From Mageeibacillus sp. UBA1046 (lineage in GTDB: Bacteria; Bacillota; Clostridia; Saccharofermentanales; DTU023): a stretch of DNA of 6,287 bases. The DNA is taken from assembly GCA_002316595.1 (NCBI GenBank), contig DCDV01000023.1, positions 62,919 to 69,205 on the forward strand, in the 5' to 3' direction. Both the position numbers and the translations under genes were made by a program. The notes beneath the pieces are model-generated. The model was not told the DNA's origin. It ran no database searches and was given only the letters and a program-made list of their open reading frames with translations. Numbering within the stretch: the first letter of the stretch is position 1; each line of letters starts with the position of its first letter. Shown in pieces: positions 1 to 6,010 of this stretch.

Positions 1-927
1 GCGCGCCAGACTGTCATGACCGGCAGCCTGCGCCAGATCAGCCATCTCCTGCGGCAGCTTAAAGATCAAGTCCGGATCGATCATTGAGGCAGTGCCCACC
101 TGAACCGCAGAAGCACCGCAGAGCATGAACTCCAAGGCATCTTCTGCCGAGGCAATCCCGCCCAGTCCGACTACCGGCAGATCTGTCCCCCGATAAACCT
201 CTTGCACCATCCGCAGCGCCACCGGCTTGATCGCAGGACCTGACAAGCCGCCGGTATTATTGCGCAGAACAGGCCGCTCTGTCTTCAGATCAACCGCCAG
301 ACCCAGTAGTGTGTTAATCAGCACCAGGGCATCGGCTCCTGCCTCCTCCGCCGCTTTCGCCACAGAGAGAATAGAAGTAACGTTCGGAGTGAGCTTCACC
401 CACAACGGCTTATTTATAAGCTTTCGGCAGGAGGCGACAACTTCACGCACCAGATCAGGATCTGTGCCCAGTGACATGCCTCCGACCCGGACATTCGGGC
501 AGGAGAGATTCAGCTCCAGCGCCGTGACTTCAGTATCTGTGAGTATCTCCGTCATCTTCATGTAATCAGCTATGGTGTCGCCGGCGATATTGGCAATTAC
601 AGCACAGTCATACGTGAGCATGCGCGGTAAAATTTCTTTGACGAAGACGCTTACCCCCGGGTTCTGCAGACCCACCGCATTCAGCATGCCGCTCTTTGAC
701 TCAGCAACACGCGGGGGAGGGTTGCCGCAACGTTCCTCCAGCGTCAAACCTTTAGTACAGATGCCGCCCAGCCTGGAAAGATCATAATAAGGAGCGAGCT
801 CTTCTCCAAAGCCAAAGGTTCCGGAAGCAGCCAGAACCGGATTCTTCAGCCTGACGCTGCCGACCTGAACTTCCACTTTCACTGCTTCCTTTTCACCTTG
901 CTTATCTTGATTACTGCCGTAACTCAT
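1..927 (-). CDS. pyrD: Dihydroorotate dehydrogenase B, catalytic (FMN) subunit, 3' end cut off by window edge
   Basis: The enzyme oxidises dihydroorotate to orotate, the fourth step of UMP synthesis, in the cytoplasm and in complex with PyrK. The reading frame is open for 309 codons and leaves the window without a stop. B. subtilis PyrD is about 311 residues, so probably only a short C-terminal piece is missing. Class 1B landmarks are visible: ASGTFGFG at residues 35-41, TKG at 58-60, GNPPPR near 68-73, GMLNAVGLQNPG at 80-91, the catalytic cysteine C143 in LNLSCPN, NTLLGLAVDLK at 205-215, GGLSGPAIKP at 226-235, and the FMN phosphate motifs GLGGI (254-258) and GTAS (278-281). The ATG at 927 has an AAGGAGA ribosome site 5 nt upstream. 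About 15 hydrophilic residues (SYGSNQDKQGEKEA) precede the usual family start. GTG codons at residues 16 and 18 are weaker alternative starts. It is preceded by a 150-nt spacer carrying repeated ribosome-site segments. Confidence 0.96.
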   Translation of the reverse strand, partial: MSYGSNQDKQGEKEAVKVEVQVGSVRLKNPVLAASGTFGFGEELAPYYDLSRLGGICTKGLTLEERCGNPPPRVAESKSGMLNAVGLQNPGVSVFVKEILPRMLTYDCAVIANIAGDTIADYMKMTEILTDTEVTALELNLSCPNVRVGGMSLGTDPDLVREVVASCRKLINKPLWVKLTPNVTSILSVAKAAEEAGADALVLINTLLGLAVDLKTERPVLRNNTGGLSGPAIKPVALRMVQEVYRGTDLPVVGLGGIASAEDALEFMLCGASAVQVGTASMIDPDLIFKLPQEMADLAQAAGHDSLAR

Positions 928-930
928 CTT

Positions 931-1080
931 CGTCTCCTTATCCTCCGGGATGCATTCGCTGCCCTGTGACTATGCTATGACCGCGGACCATCGTCCCCTT
1001 ACCCTCCGCGAACTGTCTTTAGTGTACTGTTTGTCCGGTTGTATGGTCTAATCGTCTCCTTACCCTCCGGGAGCTGTCTA
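931..1080 (-). repeat. Three copies of a ~30-nt Shine-Dalgarno segment at exact 61-nt spacing, upstream of pyrD
   Basis: On the minus strand the core CCGGAGGRTAAGGRGACGA occurs three times between the pyrK stop and the pyrD start, the middle copy starting GCGG instead of CCGG. The copies begin at about 1080, 1019 and 958, so both intervals are 61 nt. The first two copies agree at about 26 of 30 positions and the third is clearly related (about 21 of 30). The ~31 nt between the cores are not alike. The copy nearest pyrD supplies its ribosome site (GGAGG at 942-946 and AAGGAGA at 933-939). The segment at the second copy is followed by an ATG at 991. The regular spacing points to an old tandem duplication of a translation-start region. 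Whether it has a present function is unknown. Confidence 0.85.
938..991 (-). other. 17-codon micro-ORF ending inside the pyrD ribosome site
   Basis: The second ribosome-site copy is followed by ATG at 991 and 17 codons (MVRGHSIVTGQRMHPGG). They end at a TAA (938-940) that overlaps the AAGGAGA ribosome site of pyrD. The first copy has an equivalent 18-codon frame beginning ATT at 1052 and ending in TAA at 999-1001. A ribosome finishing the ATG frame would stop on the pyrD start region, which would permit coupling. No protein family is recognised, and the frame may simply be debris of a duplicated start. Confidence 0.3.
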
Positions 1081-1986
1081 CCAGATTCCTCCCTGCGCCG
1101 GCCATATTACCCTTTCGGCCGGGAAAACAGGGCCATCGTAGCAGCAGCGCTCATAGGTTGTCTCCTTTTTGTCAGCGACACAATCAGCGGACTTGAATAC
1201 AGGGATGGAACAGCCGACACATACACCCAGACCGCAAGCCATCCTCGCTTCCAAAGATACCTGGCAGGGTATTTCGTACTCCTGGCATTGAGCGGCAATG
1301 TTCTCCAGCATTGCTAAGGGGCCGCAGGCACATACCAGAATCCCTTTGTCTGCGTCTTTACTTTTGGCTAAGCCAAGCTCATCTTTGATAACGGTGGCGA
1401 AGGCATCGCCCGCATGGCCGGTGAAATCCAATCCTCCGCTTTCTGAAGAAAATACACTCAGATCAGCAATATCTCTCATTCTCTCCAACAAGATTGCCTC
1501 AGCAGGATCTTTAAATCCAGCCACTGCTGTCGTGTGCAGTCCCTGTCTTTTTGCTTCCTCCAGCAAGTAAATCAGAGGGAAAAGACCGGTGCCGCCGCCG
1601 ACAGTAATCAGAGAAAAAACTCCCCCGGCGGGAAGACCATACCCCGCTGAAGGCAACGCAAAACCAGTGCTGGGAAGATCAAAGCCATGACCCAGCGGTC
1701 CGACGACATCCAGTATGGAGCCGGCCGGCAGATCACACAATTCGCCGCTGCCTTTACCGACACGGCGAATTCCCAGCTGTACCCTGCCCTGTTTCAAATC
1801 CGCTGACATAACTCCTATCGGGCGACGCAGAAATTGACTTTTGGTCTTGAGCTGGACAAACTGTCCCGGCAAAGATATCTTTGCCAGTTCCGGAGCGTCC
1901 AAAGTCAAGATATTGGTGCTTGCGGACAAGCTCTCGTTGCTGAGCAAACGCGCAAGGTGTACTATTTGCGGCCTCGAATCAGTCAT
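1078..1986 (-). CDS. pyrK: Dihydroorotate dehydrogenase B, electron-transfer subunit (FAD, 2Fe-2S)
   Basis: PyrK passes electrons from the PyrD flavin through a 2Fe-2S cluster and FAD to NAD+, making dihydroorotate oxidation oxygen-independent. The 302 residues are somewhat longer than the usual ~250-260. An N-terminal ferredoxin-reductase-type FAD barrel carries LRRPIGV (53-59), where most relatives have RRPIS. Next comes the NAD-binding half with GGGTGLFP (130-137) and CGPLAML (221-227). The C-terminal cluster site has C251, C256, C259 and C282, preceded by LEARMACG and followed by YDGPVF. The C259-C282 loop is longer than I expect and holds two extra cysteines (C269, C281). A three-fold LPxxGxx repeat lies at residues 104-124. 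The ATG overlaps the pyrF stop (ATGA, 1983-1986). A GGGAGG at 1997-2002, inside pyrF, is about 10 nt upstream, so translation is probably coupled to pyrF. Confidence 0.96.
   Translation of the reverse strand: MTDSRPQIVHLARLLSNESLSASTNILTLDAPELAKISLPGQFVQLKTKSQFLRRPIGVMSADLKQGRVQLGIRRVGKGSGELCDLPAGSILDVVGPLGHGFDLPSTGFALPSAGYGLPAGGVFSLITVGGGTGLFPLIYLLEEAKRQGLHTTAVAGFKDPAEAILLERMRDIADLSVFSSESGGLDFTGHAGDAFATVIKDELGLAKSKDADKGILVCACGPLAMLENIAAQCQEYEIPCQVSLEARMACGLGVCVGCSIPVFKSADCVADKKETTYERCCYDGPVFPAERVIWPAQGGIW
1615..1677 (-). repeat. Three degenerate 21-nt in-frame repeats within pyrK
   Basis: Three consecutive seven-residue units, LPSTGFA, LPSAGYG and LPAGGVF, fill residues 104-124 of PyrK, between GPLGHGFD and the NAD-binding ITVGGG motif. 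The DNA units are 21 nt each and diverged in third positions, so the expansion is not very recent. Homologues normally pass from GPLGNGFD to the VGGG strand within a few residues, so this is an inserted surface loop. Confidence 0.7.
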
Positions 1987-2879
1987 AGCGCTAAGGCCTC
2001 CCTTAAGGAATCTCTCATGGCAACAGCTTCCAGTCTTAAGGCCTCCGCGAAATCGTCATGCTTTAAGCCATGCTTTTTCCAGGCCAGCATCAAAGAACGA
2101 GAAGCATTGACAATAGCGGCGCGGCCGTTTTGGTCAAAGCCCGCTATAGCGTTAGCAGCAGTTCCGCCCTGAGCACCAAAGCCGGGGATGAGAAATAAAG
2201 ATTGTGGAATACGCTCTCGCAGAGCTTTAGCCTGCTGCGGCCAGGTTGCTCCCACTACAGCGCCTGCTGAACTGATGCCTTCTTCCCCTGTCAGATTACT
2301 GCCCCATTCAGCGATCAGATCTGCCATAGCCTCATAGACTAAGCGTCCATCGGAAAGTTTAAGATCCTGCAGCTCTCCCGCAGACGGATTCGAAGTGCGG
2401 CAGAGGATAAAAATACCCTTGCCGTTTTTATGACATTTTTCCAGAAAAGGTACGATACCGTCACTGCCCAGATAACCGTTAACGGTAAGAGCGTCTGCCG
2501 ATAATGAATTCTCTCCCAAATAAGCATCACTGTATGCTGAAGCTGTGCTGCCTATGTCGTTTCGTTTGCCGTCCAGGATTACCAGCATATTCACTGATTT
2601 TGCCTGGACTATTATGTCCTGAAGAACTCTGATACCTGCGGACCCATATTGCTCGAAGTAGGCCATCTGCGGTTTTATCGCCGGAATAATATCCGCTGCC
2701 GCAGAAATCAGGTCAAAGCAATAACGCTTTAGCCCCAGATATATATCTTCATCCTTAGTAAAATCAAATTCTTTGTGCCATGATTCCGGCAGATATGACA
2801 GCAGGGGGTCGAGTCCCAGGCAACTGGGATTTCCCAGTTCATCAATGCGTCTTTGCAGACGGTCAGCGAAATTACTCAT
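1983..2879 (-). CDS. pyrF: Orotidine 5'-phosphate decarboxylase (long-form, type 2)
   Basis: The enzyme decarboxylates OMP to UMP, the last step of the pathway. At 298 residues it belongs to the longer PyrF subfamily rather than the ~235-residue B. subtilis form. Visible motifs are CLGLDPLLSYLP (20-31), AIKPQMAYFEQYG (67-79), the catalytic Asp-Lys-Asp set in LDGKRNDIGSTA (D103, K105, D108), LTVNGYLGSDG (131-141), RTSNPSAGE (161-169), VVGATWP (208-214) and the phosphate-binding IPGFGAQGG (231-239). I choose the ATG at 2879: it lies 7 nt after AGAGGAGA (2886-2893), whereas the in-frame ATG at 2885 is only 1 nt from GGAG. The flanking repeats also align their ATG with 2879. The stop overlaps the pyrK start. 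The 5' end is itself the last unit of a tandem array extending upstream. Confidence 0.96.
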   Translation of the reverse strand: MSNFADRLQRRIDELGNPSCLGLDPLLSYLPESWHKEFDFTKDEDIYLGLKRYCFDLISAAADIIPAIKPQMAYFEQYGSAGIRVLQDIIVQAKSVNMLVILDGKRNDIGSTASAYSDAYLGENSLSADALTVNGYLGSDGIVPFLEKCHKNGKGIFILCRTSNPSAGELQDLKLSDGRLVYEAMADLIAEWGSNLTGEEGISSAGAVVGATWPQQAKALRERIPQSLFLIPGFGAQGGTAANAIAGFDQNGRAAIVNASRSLMLAWKKHGLKHDDFAEALRLEAVAMRDSLREALAL

Positions 2880-2903
2880 TGGCATTCTCCTCTATACATC
2901 CGG

Positions 2904-2936
2904 TCAGCATCTTTGCAGACGGTCAGCGAAATTCAT
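2904..2936 (-). other. Micro-ORF MNFADRLQRC, truncated copy of the pyrF N-terminus
   Basis: ATG at 2936 opens a 10-codon frame that mirrors PyrF residues 1-10 without Ser2, then ends at TGA 2904-2906. It has an AGAGGG sequence upstream with about 9 nt spacing, so initiation is possible. It lies 24 nt ahead of the real pyrF ATG. No function can be assigned; it may decoy ribosomes, couple to pyrF, or be inert. Confidence 0.45.
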
Positions 2937-2959
2937 TGGTATTTTCCCTCTAAATCAAG

Positions 2960-2992
2960 TCAGCGTCTTTGCAGGCGGTCGGCGAAATTCAT
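2960..2992 (-). other. Micro-ORF MNFADRLQRR, second truncated copy of the pyrF N-terminus
   Basis: ATG at 2992 opens a second decapeptide frame, again copying the PyrF N-terminus and ending at TGA 2960-2962. AGAGGA lies upstream. Substitutions relative to the 2936 copy are mostly silent (GCT/GCC, CGT/CGC), with one terminal Cys/Arg change. Confidence 0.45.
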
Positions 2993-3049
2993 TAGTATTT
3001 TTCCTCTAAATCAAGTCAGCGCCGTTGCAGGCGGTCGACGATTACTCAG

Positions 3050-3065
3050 CAATCAGTTCTGATTG
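3050..3065. other. Short inverted repeat in the pyrC-pyrF spacer
   Basis: CAATCAGTTCTGATTG is a 7-bp inverted repeat with a 2-nt centre, at the upstream end of the pyrF start-region array. It would fold as a small hairpin in the transcript. There is no following U-tract, so it is not an intrinsic terminator. It could be an RNA-processing site or chance. Confidence 0.35.
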
Positions 3066-3110
3066 TTAAGCGTCTTCGCATAAAAGCTTCTTTATGTCCG
3101 ATCAATTATT

Positions 3111-4406
3111 TTATTTGGCCGTTAGTTTCCCGCTGTCCCAGGTAATCTTCCCTGCCATGATTGTCAATTGCGGGTAGCCTTTGAGTTCCATTCCCCGGAA
3201 AGGCGTATTTCTGGCCTTTGAAAATGAGGTGGCTGCATCATAGGCAACTGCCTCATCCAGATCGACCAGAGTCAGATCCGCGCTGCTGCCAACTTCCAGA
3301 CTGGGTGCTTCTTGTTTCAACAATATGGCCGGATTTGCCGTCAGCTTTTCGACCGCATCAGCCAAACTGAGATGGCCGCCTTCGACCAGCTTGGTATAGA
3401 CAAGCGGGAAGCAGGTCTCAAGTCCAATCATACCGTTATTGGCGAGTGAGAACTCGAGATCTTTCTCATCTTCATGGTGCGGAGCGTGATCAGTGGCGAT
3501 GATATCAAGAGTGCCGTCTTTCAGTCCCTCAATCACGGCCAGCCTGTCCGCTTCGGTGCGCAGGGGCGGGTTTACTTTGGCATAAGTATTGAAGCCGCGC
3601 ACGGCCTCCTCGGTCAGAGTGAAATAATGAGGGCAAGTCTCGGCTGTGACTTTCACGCCGCGAGCCTTGGCCTCTCTTACGATCCTGACGCCTCCTGCTG
3701 TGCTGACGTGTGCGATATGAACAGAACAGCCAAGGTATTCCGCTATTCTGGTTTCGCGGTCGATCATGATATCTTCCGCGATCGAGGGGATGCCCTTAAG
3801 CCCCATCTCTGTGGAGATGATGCCCTCGTTGCAGACTCCGTCATTGGCCAGCTCCGGATCCTCACAATGAGAGATAATAACCCGGTCAAAGAAAGCGGCA
3901 TATTCCATGGCTTTACGCATCATGCTGGCGGAGGCAATCGGTACGCCGTCATCAGAAAAGGCTACGGCTCCAGCCTCAGCCATCAGCCCGATTTCAGCCA
4001 GCTCCCGACCTGCCTGTCCCTTGCTGGCGGCGCCGATCGGCAGCACCCGGCAGTAACCGGCCTCAGCTGCCTTTTCTATCTGATAGCGAATGACAGGAAC
4101 CGTATCCGCAACCGGATTCGTGTTTGGCATAGGGGCTACGGCGGTAAAACCACCATGAGCCGCTGCTTTGGTACCGGTAAATATATCTTCCCGGTATTCA
4201 AAGCCCGGATCGCGCAGATGGACATGGACGTCGATCAAGCCGGGAAGCGCAGTCATACCCTGAGCGTCGATTACCAGTTCAGCAGGAGCGGTCAGCTCTG
4301 AGACAAATTTCCCCTCTTCAATAAAAAGCTCCCCTGTCTGTCCTGTCTGCCAGTTTTTAATATTCTTGATCTCGATGTTTTTATATACCGGATAGCTGTT
4401 TTTCAT
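3111..4406 (-). CDS. pyrC: Dihydroorotase (class I, zinc)
   Basis: It cyclises N-carbamoyl-aspartate to dihydroorotate, the third step of the pathway. The 431-residue length is normal for the Gram-positive class I enzyme. The amidohydrolase metal site is complete: DVHVHLRDPG (H61, H63, R65), SDDG (D153, probably the bridging carboxylate), ISHCEDPE (H180), HIAHVSTAGG (H233) and ATDHAPH (D306, H308). The substrate-site segments PMPNTNP (92-98) and KVNPPLR (277-283) are also present. A C-terminal urease-like beta segment includes FRGMELKGYP. The ATG at 4406 follows an AGGAG (4412-4416) that overlaps the TAG of pyrB, leaving an 8-nt gap. The two genes are therefore read together. After its TAA there is no terminator hairpin before the pyrF array, so the operon continues. 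Confidence 0.97.
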   Translation of the reverse strand: MKNSYPVYKNIEIKNIKNWQTGQTGELFIEEGKFVSELTAPAELVIDAQGMTALPGLIDVHVHLRDPGFEYREDIFTGTKAAAHGGFTAVAPMPNTNPVADTVPVIRYQIEKAAEAGYCRVLPIGAASKGQAGRELAEIGLMAEAGAVAFSDDGVPIASASMMRKAMEYAAFFDRVIISHCEDPELANDGVCNEGIISTEMGLKGIPSIAEDIMIDRETRIAEYLGCSVHIAHVSTAGGVRIVREAKARGVKVTAETCPHYFTLTEEAVRGFNTYAKVNPPLRTEADRLAVIEGLKDGTLDIIATDHAPHHEDEKDLEFSLANNGMIGLETCFPLVYTKLVEGGHLSLADAVEKLTANPAILLKQEAPSLEVGSSADLTLVDLDEAVAYDAATSFSKARNTPFRGMELKGYPQLTIMAGKITWDSGKLTAK

Positions 4407-4414
4407 AAATGCTC

Positions 4415-5464
4415 CTAATAATCTATTTGATCTGTATCTGACTGAATCTCCAGCAGTTCCAGCTCTGCCCGTTTTGCATTTCTCTTCGCATTCAGAAGGA
4501 AGAGAACCGCCATGCGCACTGCTACCCCGTTAGCTACCTGCTCGTGAATGACTGAGCGCTCATGTTCGTGGATATAGGTTGGCATTTCCACGCCATGGTT
4601 GCAGGGGCCGGGGTGCATGATAATTGCATCCGGCCTGGCCAGCTCCAGGCATTCGGCATCGATGCCGAAGAAATGGGCATACTCGTTGATAGAGGGGAAA
4701 AGCGCGCTGCGCTGGCGTTCCAGCTGAACCCGCAGCCCCATGATAACGTCAACTTCTTCACACGCTTCTCTGACATCATGGCAGACGATACAGGGCATCT
4801 GATCCAGATATCGCGGCGTCATGGTAGGCGGCGCAGCGACTCGCACCTCGGCACCAACCTTAGATAAAGCCCAGACATTAGAGCGCATGACGCGGCTGTG
4901 CATGGCGTCGCCGGCAATCGCTACCTTAAGCCCTTTAATTGCCCCCTTGTATTCAATCATCGTCATCATGTCAAGCAAGGCCTGAGTCGGGTGCTCATTC
5001 ATGCCGTCACCGGCATTGACAACCGAGGCATCCATGCGCGATGCCAGATAATGAGGAGCACCTGATTGCGGGTGGCGAACTACCAGTATGTCAGTCGACA
5101 TCATCTCCAGTGTCTTGGCTGTATCGTAGAGGTTCTCACCTTTTTTTAAACTGGCGTCGGAGGCGCCTATGCTTGAGGTCGTCGCCCCCAGATATTTGCA
5201 GGCCATATCGAAAGACAGGCGTGTGCGTGTTGAGTTCTCAGCAAAGAAGGTTATGACCGAGCGTCCTTGCAGATGTGCTGTCTTCTTTGTCCGGATAGAA
5301 AGTATGTTTTTCATCATGAAAGCAGTATCCATGATCAGCTTAATTTCCTCCGGCTTGAGATCCTGCATACCCAGGAGATGATGAGATGAGAGCTGCTTAG
5401 CGGCTTCCACCTCTGTGCGGAGGGCAGATCTTTCTGCGGTTGTCAGTGGCTTTATTCTGGCCAT
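4415..5464 (-). CDS. pyrB: Aspartate carbamoyltransferase, catalytic subunit, with N- and C-terminal extensions
   Basis: It condenses carbamoyl phosphate with aspartate, the committed step. The catalytic motifs are FFAENSTRTRLSF (S78-T79-R80-T81-R82, carbamoyl phosphate), LKKGEN (K108 in the mobile loop from the neighbouring subunit), GMNEHPTQALLD (H158, Q161) and MHPGPCNHGVEM (284-290). The last usually reads HPGPxNRG, so an Arg is replaced by H290 here. At 349 residues it is ~40 longer than the usual ~305-310. About 28 residues precede the HLLGMQDL start of the core, and a charged tail after FLLNAKR ends in DTDQIDY. The tail contains a NAKR duplication. The extensions do not look like a PyrI domain (no zinc cysteines). 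ATG 5464 is preceded by GGAGGA (5472-5477) at 7 nt, which spans the end of pyrR; 3 nt separate the pyrR stop and this start. Confidence 0.96.
   Translation of the reverse strand: MARIKPLTTAERSALRTEVEAAKQLSSHHLLGMQDLKPEEIKLIMDTAFMMKNILSIRTKKTAHLQGRSVITFFAENSTRTRLSFDMACKYLGATTSSIGASDASLKKGENLYDTAKTLEMMSTDILVVRHPQSGAPHYLASRMDASVVNAGDGMNEHPTQALLDMMTMIEYKGAIKGLKVAIAGDAMHSRVMRSNVWALSKVGAEVRVAAPPTMTPRYLDQMPCIVCHDVREACEEVDVIMGLRVQLERQRSALFPSINEYAHFFGIDAECLELARPDAIIMHPGPCNHGVEMPTYIHEHERSVIHEQVANGVAVRMAVLFLLNAKRNAKRAELELLEIQSDTDQIDY
4469..4492 (-). repeat. 12-nt tandem duplication (NAKR-NAKR) in the pyrB tail
   Basis: Two adjacent 12-nt units encode NAKR twice at PyrB residues 325-332, just after the conserved core. 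They differ at third-position bases and by an AGA/CGG arginine codon change. Confidence 0.6.
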
Positions 5465-5467
5465 ATA

Positions 5468-6010
5468 TCAGTCCTCCAATTCTCCGAGTTCAACTGCTTC
5501 TTTCCCATCAAATTCAAGGGTCGAGACAGAAATGAATTCCTTTTTGGATGTAGGCACATTTTTGCCTACGTAGTCAGGCCTAAGCGGCAGCTCACGGTGC
5601 CCGCGATCTATCATTACTGCAAGTTGAATGGAGTCGGCTCTGCCCATGTCGAAAAGCGCCTCAATCGCTGCTCTGGCCGTGCGCCCGGTGTAGAGGACAT
5701 CATCAACGAGAATAATGTCTTTGCCGTTGACATCAAAGGGCAGGTTGGTACTGTGAACAATCGGGTGCTCTGTTAAGAGGGAGAGGTCATCTCTGTAGAA
5801 GGTAATGTCTAACACCCCTTCCAAAGGTCTTGTACCTTCAAACTCTTCGATCTTGTCGGCAAGGATCCTAGCCATGGGTACACCCCGGCGCTGAATACCG
5901 ACCAGGACGAGATTGTCCGTGCCGCGATTTCTCTCCAGTATTTCATGGGCAATACGCGTAAGAGCACGATCCATTGCTTCCTTGTCCATAAGGGTGGATT
6001 TTATTCGCAT
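5468..6010 (-). CDS. pyrR: PyrR, UMP-responsive RNA-binding attenuation regulator / uracil phosphoribosyltransferase
   Basis: PyrR binds the pyr leader RNA when UMP or UTP is plentiful and favours termination; many homologues also make UMP from uracil and PRPP. The 180 residues match B. subtilis PyrR (181). Motifs are GIQRRGVPMA (38-47), FYRDDL (71-76), the PRPP-binding loop DDVLYTGRT (103-111) following hydrophobic IILV, IDRGHRELP (134-142) and GKNVPTSKKE (149-158). I choose ATG 6010, not the in-frame ATG at 6031: AAAGGAGGA (6015-6023) sits 4 nt upstream of 6010 and lies inside the longer frame. The 6031 ATG abuts the terminator U-tract with no ribosome site. Being first gene behind the attenuator, pyrR controls its own synthesis along with the operon. 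Confidence 0.96.
   Translation of the reverse strand: MRIKSTLMDKEAMDRALTRIAHEILERNRGTDNLVLVGIQRRGVPMARILADKIEEFEGTRPLEGVLDITFYRDDLSLLTEHPIVHSTNLPFDVNGKDIILVDDVLYTGRTARAAIEALFDMGRADSIQLAVMIDRGHRELPLRPDYVGKNVPTSKKEFISVSTLEFDGKEAVELGELED

Larger units (their letters stand above)
2851..3050 (-). repeat. Tandem array of duplicated pyrF start regions (four copies)
   Basis: A 56-60-nt unit, holding an AGAGG ribosome site, a start codon and the first ~10 codons of pyrF, is repeated. On the + strand the landmark ctttgcag (cgttgcag in the last) begins at 2851, 2911, 2967 and 3023, giving periods of 60, 56 and 56. The unit at 2851 is the genuine pyrF start. Units 2911-2966 and 2967-3022 differ from each other at about 5 of 56 positions. 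The unit at 3023 is partial, with CTG where the ATG would be and a 2-nt deletion that breaks the frame. Units 2 and 3 lack the third base triplet of the gene (AGT), while the oldest-looking unit and the gene both have it. A fifth vestige, agcgtcttcgca, may sit at 3069-3080. The array fills most of the pyrC-pyrF gap. Confidence 0.92.

Noticed and set aside
227..787. Two + strand frames (227-565 and 572-787) opposite pyrD
   Set aside because: Both are antisense to a frame with all PyrD catalytic motifs and show no family resemblance or ribosome site of note.
2851..3050. Could the repeated units be a CRISPR array?
   Set aside because: The whole 56-60-nt unit is repeated, without unique spacers, and it derives from the adjacent gene's start.
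2773..3062. Overlapping + strand frames through the pyrF repeat array with repeated CRRSAK-like peptides
   Set aside because: The repeats align with pyrF start regions on the minus strand, including ribosome sites and ATG codons; the + strand peptides are the antisense reading of that array.
3066..3110. Terminator or promoter between pyrC and pyrF
   Set aside because: No GC-rich hairpin with U-tract and no convincing -35/-10 pair is seen; the AAGCTT palindrome is too short.
3474..4301. 275-codon open frame on the + strand opposite pyrC
   Set aside because: It lies wholly within the clearly coding pyrC on the other strand, has no recognisable domain, and is a codon-bias shadow.
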